NCBI RefSeq assembly: GCF_016907875.1
Contig: NZ_JAFBCU010000001.1
Location: forward strand, 62,001-126,000
Reading direction: 5' to 3'
DNA length: 64,000 nt
Origin: Arthrobacter roseus
GTDB lineage: Bacteria > Actinomycetota > Actinomycetes > Actinomycetales > Micrococcaceae
The notes beneath the pieces were generated by a model, which was not told where the DNA came from, searched no databases, and saw nothing but the letters and a program-made list of their open reading frames with translations. Shown piece by piece: positions 45,489-54,702 of this stretch. Both the position numbers and the translations under genes were made by a program. Each line of letters opens with the position of its first letter. Within the stretch, counting starts at the first letter, position 1.

Positions 45489-47891
45489 ATGACTAATCGC
45501 CATGGGGAAGTGAATGGACTCAGCCGGGCCGTCCAGCCGTCGGCCCAACCGATGTACGAAGCAGCGGCCCGCTGGAGGGACGAATGTCTCGTTGGTGACC
45601 GAAGCCTGTTCGGCGGAGTGGAAATGAACGGGGTTGCTTCGGCACGGCAACTCTCCGACGGCTTCATGGATCAGGTAGATACTGGCAGCGGGTCATTCAT
45701 CACTAAGCTGCGATCTCAACTGTCCGACGTCGGGCCGGAGGCTGTGCAGATGGCGGCGGAACTGCTGTTCATGCATTTCTTGGTCATGAGCACAACGGCC
45801 ATGTCGGGCGAGAAAAAACGCGAGCAAGTCAACCAGGTAGTCGCCATCCGCGATGAAGGTACATTTCGCATCCCAGATGAACTCGAACCGGCACTCTTTG
45901 GCGGCGCCGCTAATCCGGGCACTGCATACAGTGCCATGCGGTGGAAAATGTTCGGCTATCTCATCAGGGTGGTCATCCACTTCAAAAACATGCAACCGGA
46001 TGAACGGAAGGGCGCCGTCGCCGGGCTTAGCTCGTTCAGGCGTGCCACAGCTGAAATTGACGTGCAGTCGGTATGGAGCCAACAACTCGCCCTCGAACAT
46101 CTACTCTTCCCCGACGAGGCGCCGGCCGTCGTTAGCCGAGAAGACCGCGACGCGATCATGTCAGCTCTGGCCGCCGATCCGAGTGACCTAGATTTCGAGA
46201 AACTGGTTGCCACGCTCGAACCCAACGTGGAATACGGCGGTCGTCGCTCTGTGGAGCTGTACCGCACGCCGTATACACAGCGTTGGCAGGGAGCCAGCGA
46301 GAAGCTGCAGACTTATGCCGACTGGGCACGGCTCGTTTTCGAACATGACGACTTCGCCGCGTCGGAAATGGATTGGAAGTACGAACGAGCCGAAGAGATT
46401 GCGACGGCGTCGCGGGCAATTCTTGACGGCGAAGATCCGCAGCCGCACGTGAAGCACATCTTCCGAGTGGCTGATCTTGTCGACTATCGGGTGGCAATCA
46501 GGTTTATCGACTGGGTGATCGAGGCCCCACAACGTTTTCGAGAAGCGCTGTCCGCATTGCACGCCGCACCGGGACCGGCGGGAATTGATGCGTTCCTGCA
46601 CCAGATACCGGCCACCGAATTTTCAGGCCCTGGTGCACGTTTGAGCGTCGCTTCCCTACTTCTCTTCGCCGTAGACCCTAAAAACCTTCCGCCGTGGCGG
46701 GAGGAACCGGCCAAAACAACGTCTCGCTTGACTGGCGGATACAGGTCACAGCAAAGTGCGACAAGCGGCGAGCAATACCTCGACTTCTTGGAACGGCTCG
46801 ACGCCGTTATCGGCGTGCTGGCTCAAACTGGTGGCCCAGTCATCAACAGGCTCGAAGCCCAGGGAGTGGCCTGGATCATTGCCAAGACCAACGACATGCC
46901 CGGCCAATCTGAAGACGTAGTGCGGGCCTTCGTTCAGTGGCGTGACGGGAAGGGGACAACAGAGCCGAAATCCACGGACTCGATCTCAACGGCCACGCAG
47001 GAAGCCAGCGATGGCATTGCGCCAGCCGTCTCAGACACGAGGACAGTCGAGGACCTGGCCAGGGAACTATATTTCGATGACGCCGGTGCTAGCTGGCTGC
47101 AGGAAACCGTTGAACTACTGCAGCGCAAGGGGCAGATCATCCTCCAAGGGCCGCCCGGAACAGGAAAGACTCATATCGCGCGGGAACTCGCCCGGTTCAT
47201 TGGCGGCGCCGACGACGTTGTGCTCACGCAGTTTCATCCCGGAACGACGTATGAGGACTTCATACAAGGGCTGCGGCCGGATCCAAATAACCCGACCGCT
47301 TTCACGTTAGTGGACGGCCCTTTCCTCAAGGCGGCTCGCGATGCAGAACAGCACCCGGAGAAAACCGTCGTCGTCATCATCGACGAGATCAATCGCGGCA
47401 ACATCCCTGCTGTATTCGGCGAACTCTACTTCCTGCTCGAATACCGCGATCAGGACATCACGCTCAACTACGGCGGCACGTTCAGTCTGCCTAAAAATTT
47501 GCTGGTCATCGGAACCATGAATACGGCGGATCGATCCATTACGGCTCTTGACGCTGCCTTGCGGAGACGCTTCTTCATCCTGGATCTCCGCCCGGGGGAA
47601 GTTCCGGTCGACGGCATGTTGCGCATGTATCTTCACGCTGAGGGCGGACAAGCGTGGTTCGCAGATCTGCTCGATTCAGCAAACAGCCTGATCAAAGACC
47701 GGGATCAGCACATCGGTCCAACGCACCTCATGGTGGGGAACGAGACTGATGCCCGCCGCTCCTGGGCCCACTCAGTACTTCCCACCCTGCAGGAGCTCTA
47801 TTACAACAATCCGGACAGGTGGGCCGCCTTCGACTTCGACGCATTGAAGAGCAGTGTTCGCGGGATTGCGTCCGATGCTGCAACTGACTGA
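45489..47891 (+). CDS. mcrB: McrB-like AAA+ GTPase/ATPase
   Basis: 800 residues. The AAA motor is in the last third: Walker A GPPGTGKT at residues 554-561, Walker B VVVIIDEINRGN with D632-E633, and the McrB signature MNTADRS at 677-683. McrB forms a GTP-driven hexamer that moves DNA to the McrC nuclease. About 550 residues precede the motor, far more than the ~160-residue EcoKMcrB DNA-binding domain; I do not recognise this part, which presumably reads the target. A leaderless start at ATG 45489 is supported by the promoter. The 3' end overlaps mcrC by 17 bp. Confidence 0.87.
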   Translation: MTNRHGEVNGLSRAVQPSAQPMYEAAARWRDECLVGDRSLFGGVEMNGVASARQLSDGFMDQVDTGSGSFITKLRSQLSDVGPEAVQMAAELLFMHFLVMSTTAMSGEKKREQVNQVVAIRDEGTFRIPDELEPALFGGAANPGTAYSAMRWKMFGYLIRVVIHFKNMQPDERKGAVAGLSSFRRATAEIDVQSVWSQQLALEHLLFPDEAPAVVSREDRDAIMSALAADPSDLDFEKLVATLEPNVEYGGRRSVELYRTPYTQRWQGASEKLQTYADWARLVFEHDDFAASEMDWKYERAEEIATASRAILDGEDPQPHVKHIFRVADLVDYRVAIRFIDWVIEAPQRFREALSALHAAPGPAGIDAFLHQIPATEFSGPGARLSVASLLLFAVDPKNLPPWREEPAKTTSRLTGGYRSQQSATSGEQYLDFLERLDAVIGVLAQTGGPVINRLEAQGVAWIIAKTNDMPGQSEDVVRAFVQWRDGKGTTEPKSTDSISTATQEASDGIAPAVSDTRTVEDLARELYFDDAGASWLQETVELLQRKGQIILQGPPGTGKTHIARELARFIGGADDVVLTQFHPGTTYEDFIQGLRPDPNNPTAFTLVDGPFLKAARDAEQHPEKTVVVIIDEINRGNIPAVFGELYFLLEYRDQDITLNYGGTFSLPKNLLVIGTMNTADRSITALDAALRRRFFILDLRPGEVPVDGMLRMYLHAEGGQAWFADLLDSANSLIKDRDQHIGPTHLMVGNETDARRSWAHSVLPTLQELYYNNPDRWAAFDFDALKSSVRGIASDAATD

Positions 47892-49062
47892 ATGGCGCCG
47901 CTCGGAGTCGCTGGCACTGACCCATTCGGAACGACGGGCCCTCGAGGGGCACTTTGATGCCCACGTCGAATCCACCGGTGATCCCACACTGATGTCTGTC
48001 ACTCCTGGCAGCATTATCGGCTCGCTGTCGGTGGCTGGCAGAACGATTACGGTAGCGCCAAAGATCCCGATAGACCGGGTCCTATTCATGACCGCTTTTA
48101 CTGCGGATCCATACCGGTGGCAGGAGGAAACTGCCTCTCTGGGGCACACCGATGACCTAGTACTGGGGCTGGCGCGGCTATTCATTCGCAGTTGCGACGG
48201 CGTCGTGGCACGCGGACTCCTCCGTGCTTACCGCCAGCAACATGCTGATCTCCCGTATGTGCGCGGTCGGATTGAGTGGCAACGTCAGATGAGACGGGTC
48301 CTGCCCGTGCCGCTCGCCCTGACGTTTCGGGTTCACGACGACAATGTTGTCGAGAATCAGATTGTGAGGACGTCCCTCGCAATACTGCGCCGGCTGATTC
48401 AAGTGTCACCGGAAGCGGAGGACGCGCTCATGGGCCTGAACCGGATGTGGAAACAGTTCAGAGAATTTGACGAACTCCGAGATCCGTTGGCGGCGCTGAA
48501 CCGACTTTCGTGGACGCGGCACAACGAACATTACCGGCCCCTCCTGGACCTCTGTCGCGTGGTGCTCGAGAACGAAATGGCTGAGCTCGAGGCCGGGACC
48601 GTGCCAGTCACCGGATTCACCCTGAACATGCCGGACCTTTTCGAGCGGTTCGTCCGCAGCGCCTTGGAACACTTCTCGGGGTATTCGATGGCCACTCCCG
48701 ACGGCCGTACTCTCACACTTGATCCGGTCGGTCGCATAGATCTTCATCCTGACTTGGCTACGCGGACGGAACGCGGCTGGATATTTGTCGGAGACGTGAA
48801 ATACAAGCGGGACGGCGGCCGAGGCAAGAATGCTGACTTGTATCAACTACTCGCCTACGCAACTGCCGCCGAGCTCAGCGAGGCGACGCTCATCTACGCA
48901 GACGGTCCGCTGGACGCCACACAGCACCTCGTGAAGCACTCTGGTGTGACATTGCACGTACTCCGGTTGGACCTCCGAGAGCGGCCCAAACAAGTACTGT
49001 CACAGCTGGCCAATATCGCAAAGCTCGTTCAGGCAGAACCGGCTAGAGCAACGATCTCTTAA
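47875..49062 (+). CDS. mcrC: McrC-like nuclease subunit
   Basis: 395 residues from ATG 47875, overlapping the mcrB end. The N-terminal part (about 1-130) is the McrB-stimulating region. The C-terminal PD-(D/E)xK nuclease has D289 and D293 (RIDLHPDL) and the D307-V-K309 motif in VGDVKYKRD. McrC cuts DNA when McrB translocation complexes meet. Classic McrBC cuts DNA with methylated or hydroxymethylated cytosine; the specificity here depends on the unusual McrB N-terminus. A 152-bp spacer separates it from jetA. Confidence 0.87.
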   Translation: MLQLTEWRRSESLALTHSERRALEGHFDAHVESTGDPTLMSVTPGSIIGSLSVAGRTITVAPKIPIDRVLFMTAFTADPYRWQEETASLGHTDDLVLGLARLFIRSCDGVVARGLLRAYRQQHADLPYVRGRIEWQRQMRRVLPVPLALTFRVHDDNVVENQIVRTSLAILRRLIQVSPEAEDALMGLNRMWKQFREFDELRDPLAALNRLSWTRHNEHYRPLLDLCRVVLENEMAELEAGTVPVTGFTLNMPDLFERFVRSALEHFSGYSMATPDGRTLTLDPVGRIDLHPDLATRTERGWIFVGDVKYKRDGGRGKNADLYQLLAYATAAELSEATLIYADGPLDATQHLVKHSGVTLHVLRLDLRERPKQVLSQLANIAKLVQAEPARATIS

Positions 49063-49214
49063 CCGGATGTCCGCGCGCACCTCAGAGCAGGAAACTTATA
49101 GGAAGCTCCTGAAGATATAAGGCAACAGCGGTTGGATTTATAAGTTCGACCTGATTCAAAAGGGCGACGTACCATTGGCAAAAGCCCAAAACGCAACCCG
49201 GGAGAGGGGGCTGG

Positions 49215-50657
49215 ATGGACTTCTACGCAATCAGCTCTCTGCGGGATAATCACGCAGCGTGGTCCCTCCTGCGCGCTCAGAATGCCCCGCTGGCCCTGTC
49301 CTTCTTCATGACGGCGTTCACGGGCCCCAACCAGCGCAACATCGCCCGCCAGCAGCTCATTGACACGCTCGACGACGTCCTGTTTGGCCTGCGCGAATCC
49401 GAGGGCGAGGACAGTTTCCCCAAAGCAGCCGCCGAGTATCTGGACGACTGGGCTGCACCCGAACGTGCTTGGCTGCGCAAGTACTACGTTCCGGACCAGG
49501 ACGAACCACGCTACGATCTCACAGCCGCAGCGGAGGACGTCATCCGCTGGGTGGAGGGCCTCCAGGGCCGTGACTTCGTGGCCACGCAGTCACGGCTGAC
49601 CAGCATTTTCGCGGTCCTGAAGCAGCTGGTCCAGCAATCGGAATCGGACCCAGAGGTTCGATTGGCCGAACTGCGGTACCAACGCGACGGGATCGACGCC
49701 GAGATGCAGCGCATCCGCGACGGCCACGTCCGGGTCATGAGCGCCCCGGAAGCCAGAGACCACTTCCAGCAACTGACGGCGCTGGCCAGCAACCTGCTCG
49801 GAGACTTCCGCGAGGTGGAGCAGAACTTTCGCAAACTGGACCGCGCGGTTCGAGAAAAGATCACCACGTGGGACGGCAGCCAGGGCGATCTCCTGGCAAC
49901 CATCTTCGCCAACCAGCAGGACATCAGCAGCTCCACCCAGGGCCGCACGTTCCAGGGGTTCTGGGACTACCTCATGTCACCGCAGCTGCGAAGCGAGCTG
50001 CAGGACCTACTCACCCGGGCCACTCGCATTGAAGCGCTCTCGAAAGAGCCCAACCTCCACGCCGTCGCCACCCTCCACCAGGACTGGCTCCCCGCCGTCG
50101 AACAGACCCAGAACACCGTCCGCCAGCTCTCGCAGCAGATGCGCAGGCTGCTCGATGACAAGGTGTTCCTGGAGAACAAACGCGTGATGCAGTTAATCCG
50201 CAGCATCGAATCCGGCGCCCTCGGCACCCGTGGCCAGCCGCCGTCGGGCATGTTCATGAACATCGCCACGCCAAGTGTGGACGTCGCACTACCCTTTGAG
50301 CGTCCACTCTATGAACCGAGCAGGCGCGTGCTGGTGGACGATGACATCATGACCGCCGACGACGCCGACGTGGACGCGGATGCGCTGTTCAACCAGTTCC
50401 ACGTGGATACGCAGCGGCTGAGGGCCAACATCGTGACCGTGCTGGAAAATACGGAACAGGCGTCGCTTGTCGACATCACCGATGCCTACCCGCTCTCACA
50501 GGGGTTGGCCGAAATTGTGGCCTACTACCAGCTAGCTACCGAGTCTGCCTGGGCTTCCATCGATCCGGACTCCAGCCAACAGTTATCGTGGACGTTGCCG
50601 GACGGCAGCATCCGGGAAGCGAGACTTGAGAAAATCATCTTTGTGAGGCCAGCATGA
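49215..50657 (+). CDS. jetA: Wadjet JetA, kleisin-like subunit (DUF3375)
   Basis: 480 residues. DUF3375-type, MukF-like protein: an N-terminal winged-helix region (YAISSLRDNHAAWSLLRAQNA, split as shown by its helices), a long helical middle, and a C-terminal domain ending VRPA. In Wadjet it bridges the SMC-like JetC dimer and recruits JetB. GGAGAGGGGG four bases before ATG 49215 is a strong ribosome site. First gene of four, each overlapping the next. The preceding 152 bp is AT-richer and holds no gene. Confidence 0.88.
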   Translation: MDFYAISSLRDNHAAWSLLRAQNAPLALSFFMTAFTGPNQRNIARQQLIDTLDDVLFGLRESEGEDSFPKAAAEYLDDWAAPERAWLRKYYVPDQDEPRYDLTAAAEDVIRWVEGLQGRDFVATQSRLTSIFAVLKQLVQQSESDPEVRLAELRYQRDGIDAEMQRIRDGHVRVMSAPEARDHFQQLTALASNLLGDFREVEQNFRKLDRAVREKITTWDGSQGDLLATIFANQQDISSSTQGRTFQGFWDYLMSPQLRSELQDLLTRATRIEALSKEPNLHAVATLHQDWLPAVEQTQNTVRQLSQQMRRLLDDKVFLENKRVMQLIRSIESGALGTRGQPPSGMFMNIATPSVDVALPFERPLYEPSRRVLVDDDIMTADDADVDADALFNQFHVDTQRLRANIVTVLENTEQASLVDITDAYPLSQGLAEIVAYYQLATESAWASIDPDSSQQLSWTLPDGSIREARLEKIIFVRPA

Positions 50658-51313
50658 GCGCAGACACCGAAACGCCCCAAAGCACCGCCAACCGGACACC
50701 CGAGGAACTTCCCGGCGTCGTCACCCGACTGTTCAAGGGTGTGCTGTACGCCGAAGCGGACGAGAAGATCTGGCAGTCGCTGCTGGGCCTGACCTCGCAG
50801 GTTCGGGACTACGTTGCCGTGCTGGGGCTGGACCTCATCCTTGACGAGCCCGAAGGTTACGCGTTCCTGCGCTCGCGGGATGACCCGGATGCCACGCTGC
50901 CCCGGCTGATCCCCCGCCGCCAGCTGACCTTCAACGTCAGCCTGCTCCTGGCGCTGCTGCGCGGACGCATGCTGGAGTTCGATACCAACAGCGGCGAACT
51001 GCGTCTGATCATGACGGAGCAGGACATCGCGGATATGGTCTCGGTGTTCCTGCCCGAGTCCAGCAACGAGGCCCGGGTCCTGGACCGGCTCAACACTGAT
51101 ATCAAGAAGGTGGTGGACCTTGGCTTCCTGCGCAAGCTCCGCGGCCAGCCCGGCACCTACGAGGTCATGCGAATCCTCAAGGCCTTCGTGGACGCCCAGT
51201 GGCTGGAAGAGTTCGACGCGCGGCTGACGGACTATCGTGCGTCGCTTGAGGGCGTCGCCCCTTCAGCACCAGAGACGGAACCGGCACCGGAACCAAGGGA
51301 GAATTCAGCGTGA
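50654..51313 (+). CDS. jetB: Wadjet JetB, KITE-like subunit (DUF4194)
   Basis: 219 residues, DUF4194/MukE-like: VTRLFKGVLYAEADEKIWQ at the start, a tandem winged-helix body (RRQLTFNVSLLLALLRGRML; LNTDIKKVVDLGFLRKL), and an acidic proline-rich tail. It binds the kleisin JetA and helps shape the DNA-loop-extruding complex. It overlaps jetA by ATGA and jetC by GTGA, so translation of all is coupled. Confidence 0.88.
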   Translation: MSADTETPQSTANRTPEELPGVVTRLFKGVLYAEADEKIWQSLLGLTSQVRDYVAVLGLDLILDEPEGYAFLRSRDDPDATLPRLIPRRQLTFNVSLLLALLRGRMLEFDTNSGELRLIMTEQDIADMVSVFLPESSNEARVLDRLNTDIKKVVDLGFLRKLRGQPGTYEVMRILKAFVDAQWLEEFDARLTDYRASLEGVAPSAPETEPAPEPRENSA

Positions 51314-54300
51314 GCGCTGATCTGCAAGACAGCCTGTTCAGCCTGGAGCAGGAATCGGACGACGGCGGTATGCCGCCGGGATTCCGGCTGCGGCGCCTTG
51401 AATTGCTCAACTGGGGAACCTTCCATGAGGGCGTGCGCACCTTCCGGCTCGACGGCGACAACAGCCTGCTCACCGGCGACATCGGCTCCGGTAAATCCAC
51501 GGTAGTGGATGCCATCACCACTCTGTTGCTGCCCGCACACCGGATTGACTACAACAAGGCCGCCGGCGCGCAGAAGAAGGAACGCACGCTGATGTCCTAC
51601 GTGCGGGGCTTCCACAAGAGCACCCGCAGTACCGGCGGCGAACACTCCAAACCGGTGGCCCTACGCAAGACCGGCACGCTCACAGTGGTGCTCGGCGTCT
51701 TCCACAACGAGCAGCTGAACAAGTCCGTGACGCTGGCCATCACGCTCTGGGCCACCCAGGAGGCGGGTCAACCCAACCGTTTCTACTCGCTCGCAGAGAC
51801 GGAGCAGTCCGTCGCGGAGGACTTCGCGAATTTCGGCCAGGAACCGGCGAAGCTGAAGAAGAAACTCCGCGCCGCCGGCGTGAGCGTCCACGACTCCTTC
51901 GACCCCTACGCGGCCGCCTTCAAGCGACAGTTCGGGATCAGCGGGAACCAGGCGATGGAGCTGTTTCACCGCACGGTGTCGATGAAGCAGGTGGAGAACA
52001 TTACCTCCTTTGTCCGAACCAACATGCTGGAGGAGGACGACGCCGTCAAGCGGGTGGGCAACCTGATCCACCACTTCGAGAACCTGAAGAAGGCGCATGA
52101 GGCCGTGCTGCGCGCCAAGGACCAGATCAGCCTCCTGACGCCGATCCATGACGGCTCCGCCCAGCACGCAAAACTTGCCCGCGAGGACGAGGACGCTCGG
52201 GCACAGCGGGATGCGCTGCATCCGTGGTTCACAGACCGGCAGCTGACCTTGAGCCGCGAACATCAGACGGAGCTGGAACACACCGGCATCCGGTTGCAGG
52301 AGGACAGCCGCGCACTGTCGGCGGACATTTCCCACCGGCGCCATGAACTCTCCACCATTCGCGAGGACATCCGCACCAACGGCGGCGGCCGTCTCGCCGC
52401 CATCGACGCTGAAATCTCCACGCTCAACGGAACGTTGGAGCGGCAGCGGGCACGATTCGAGGCCTATGCCTCCGCCGCAACCGATCTGGGCCTGCAGGTT
52501 CCCCAGGACCGCGTGCTCTTCGACCGGAACCGTGCCCGGCTGGCGGAGGTGGACTCCGAACTGCAGACTCACTCCAGCGAGCTCCAGGACCGCCGAACAG
52601 CGCTGACCGTGGAACGGGCAGGCCTTGACGAGCGATTGAAGGAAATCCGAGCTGAGCTCACAAGCCTCTCCGCCCGCCCCACCCTCCTGCCGCGCCCGCA
52701 ATTGGAGCTCCGCCGTCGACTGTGTGAAGGGACCGGCATTGCCGAATCCGCCCTCCCCTATGCTGGCGAATTATTGCGCGTGCGCGACGGCGAGGGCCTC
52801 TGGGAGGGTGCGGCGGAACGCACTCTGCACGGTTTCGCGCTCTCCCTGTTGGTGCCCGAAGAGCACTACGCTGCCGTCAGTGCCTGGGTGGACAGCAACA
52901 ATGTGCGCGGCCGGCTGGTCTACCGTCGCGTGGGTGGCGAGTACTCGCCGAAAACGGCGGAACAGGGAACACTCGCCGCGAAGATCGTTGTGAAGCAGGG
53001 CACCCCCCTCCGCGACTTCCTGCTGGATGAACTGGCCAGCCGATACGACTACGTCTGCTGCGAGCACCTCGCGGACTTCCGCCGTTACCCCAAGGCGCTG
53101 AGCGTCCGCGGACAGCTCAAGGGCGGGCGCGGCCGGCACGAGAAGGACGACCGTCGGGACATTTCAGACCGACGAAACTATGTGCTCGGCTGGGATAATC
53201 AAGCCAAAATCGCCCGGTTTCTGAATGAGCAGGAGGAACTGCAGGGCCAGCTGCGCAGCACGGAGGCGCACGTAACCACGGTGGACGACGGGCTGGGCAA
53301 GCTCGGCCGGCAACACCAGCAGCTGGGCACGGTGGCGTCGGTGGCTGATTTTACCGAGATCGGCTGGCAGCTGACCGTCCGCCGGGTTGAAGAGCTGCGG
53401 CAGGAGCGGGAAGGACTCGAATCGGCCAGCGATATTCTGACCCAGCTGACTGCCCGCGAGGCCGAAGTGACGGCCCAGTTGACGCGGCTTGAGGAGAAGG
53501 ACCGTAAGCTCAGCGAGCGCTTGGGCGGCAATGACAATGCGTCGAAGGCAATCGCCGAGACCATTGAGGAGTGCCAGAGAATTCTGGCCGAGACCCCATT
53601 GACGGAGAACGACGGCGTCCTGGCCGCCGTCGCCCGGCTCACCGCTGACACGCTTGGCGAGAAGACACTCACGTACAAGAACACAGCGAGCATGGAGAGT
53701 TCGGTGCGGACAACGCTCACCAATCGAGTTGACGCGCTGACGAAGCGGATCGCCACCGTTGCCGCATCCACCGTCCGGCAGATGGCTGATTTCCGCAACA
53801 AGTACCCGAATGAGACCACGGAGATGGACGCTGCTCTGGAGTCCGCCGTCGAATTCAACCGGCTATTGGAAGACCTGGTGAGCAACGGGCTGCCGCGATT
53901 TGAGGCGCGTTTCAAGGAATCACTGAACCAGAACACCATCCATGAGGTGGTGGCGTTCAATGCCTTCCTGGACAACCGGGCGCAGGACATCCGCAGCCGC
54001 ATCAAGGAGATCAACCTGTCCCTGGCTGGCATCGAGTACAACCGCGGACGGCACATCCAGCTGGAGCCGCAGAACAGCACGGACCTAGAGGTGCGGCAGT
54101 TTGGCAGCGACTTGCGGGCCTGCTCCGAGGGCAGCCTGGGCGATACAGACCAGTACTCGGAGCAGAAGTACCTGCAGGTGGAGCGGCTCATCGAGCGGTT
54201 CCGCGGCCGCGAGGGCTATACAGCTCTGGACGACCGGTGGACGGCCAAGGTCACGGACGTGCGCAACTGGTTCACCTTCTCCGCCTCGGAGAAATGGACT

Positions 54301-54702
54301 GAAACCGGTGAGGAGTACGAACACTTCACGGATTCGGGCGGGAAGTCTGGCGGCCAGAAGGAGAAATTGGCGTACACCATCCTCGCGGCGGCGCTGGCGT
54401 TCCAGTTCGGCTTGGGAACGGGTTCGACGGCGGGGCGCAAGGGTGCCGGGCGGAGCTTCCGCTTTGTGGTCATTGACGAGGCGTTCGGCCGCGGGTCGGA
54501 CGAGTCCGCGCGTTACGGCCTGGAACTCTTCCAACGAATGAAACTACAACTGCTGATCGTCACGCCGCTGCAGAAAATTCATGTGATTGAGCCGTTCGTG
54601 TCCCATGTGGGATTTGTGGCCAACCCGCAGGGCGACGATTCGCAGCTGCGCAACATGAGCATCCAGGAATACCGGGACGAGCGGGACCAGCGTGCCGGCT
54701 GA
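51310..54702 (+). CDS. jetC: Wadjet JetC, SMC/MukB-like loop-extruding ATPase
   Basis: 1130 residues. The ATPase head is split: Walker A GDIGSGKS at residues 56-63 near the start; signature SGGQKEK at about 1013 and Walker B VVIDEAFGRG with D1056-E1057 at the end. Two long coiled coils (about 270-450 and 640-860) flank a hinge-like region (LLVPEEHYAAVSAWVDS). This is the MukB/SbcC-like family of COG4913. JetC extrudes DNA loops and brings small circles to the JetD nuclease. It overlaps jetD by 11 bp. Confidence 0.9.
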   Translation: MSADLQDSLFSLEQESDDGGMPPGFRLRRLELLNWGTFHEGVRTFRLDGDNSLLTGDIGSGKSTVVDAITTLLLPAHRIDYNKAAGAQKKERTLMSYVRGFHKSTRSTGGEHSKPVALRKTGTLTVVLGVFHNEQLNKSVTLAITLWATQEAGQPNRFYSLAETEQSVAEDFANFGQEPAKLKKKLRAAGVSVHDSFDPYAAAFKRQFGISGNQAMELFHRTVSMKQVENITSFVRTNMLEEDDAVKRVGNLIHHFENLKKAHEAVLRAKDQISLLTPIHDGSAQHAKLAREDEDARAQRDALHPWFTDRQLTLSREHQTELEHTGIRLQEDSRALSADISHRRHELSTIREDIRTNGGGRLAAIDAEISTLNGTLERQRARFEAYASAATDLGLQVPQDRVLFDRNRARLAEVDSELQTHSSELQDRRTALTVERAGLDERLKEIRAELTSLSARPTLLPRPQLELRRRLCEGTGIAESALPYAGELLRVRDGEGLWEGAAERTLHGFALSLLVPEEHYAAVSAWVDSNNVRGRLVYRRVGGEYSPKTAEQGTLAAKIVVKQGTPLRDFLLDELASRYDYVCCEHLADFRRYPKALSVRGQLKGGRGRHEKDDRRDISDRRNYVLGWDNQAKIARFLNEQEELQGQLRSTEAHVTTVDDGLGKLGRQHQQLGTVASVADFTEIGWQLTVRRVEELRQEREGLESASDILTQLTAREAEVTAQLTRLEEKDRKLSERLGGNDNASKAIAETIEECQRILAETPLTENDGVLAAVARLTADTLGEKTLTYKNTASMESSVRTTLTNRVDALTKRIATVAASTVRQMADFRNKYPNETTEMDAALESAVEFNRLLEDLVSNGLPRFEARFKESLNQNTIHEVVAFNAFLDNRAQDIRSRIKEINLSLAGIEYNRGRHIQLEPQNSTDLEVRQFGSDLRACSEGSLGDTDQYSEQKYLQVERLIERFRGREGYTALDDRWTAKVTDVRNWFTFSASEKWTETGEEYEHFTDSGGKSGGQKEKLAYTILAAALAFQFGLGTGSTAGRKGAGRSFRFVVIDEAFGRGSDESARYGLELFQRMKLQLLIVTPLQKIHVIEPFVSHVGFVANPQGDDSQLRNMSIQEYRDERDQRAG

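Noticed and set aside
51661-52701. 346-codon minus-strand frame opposite jetC
   Set aside because: Lies wholly inside the well-supported jetC; no motif and no ribosome site.
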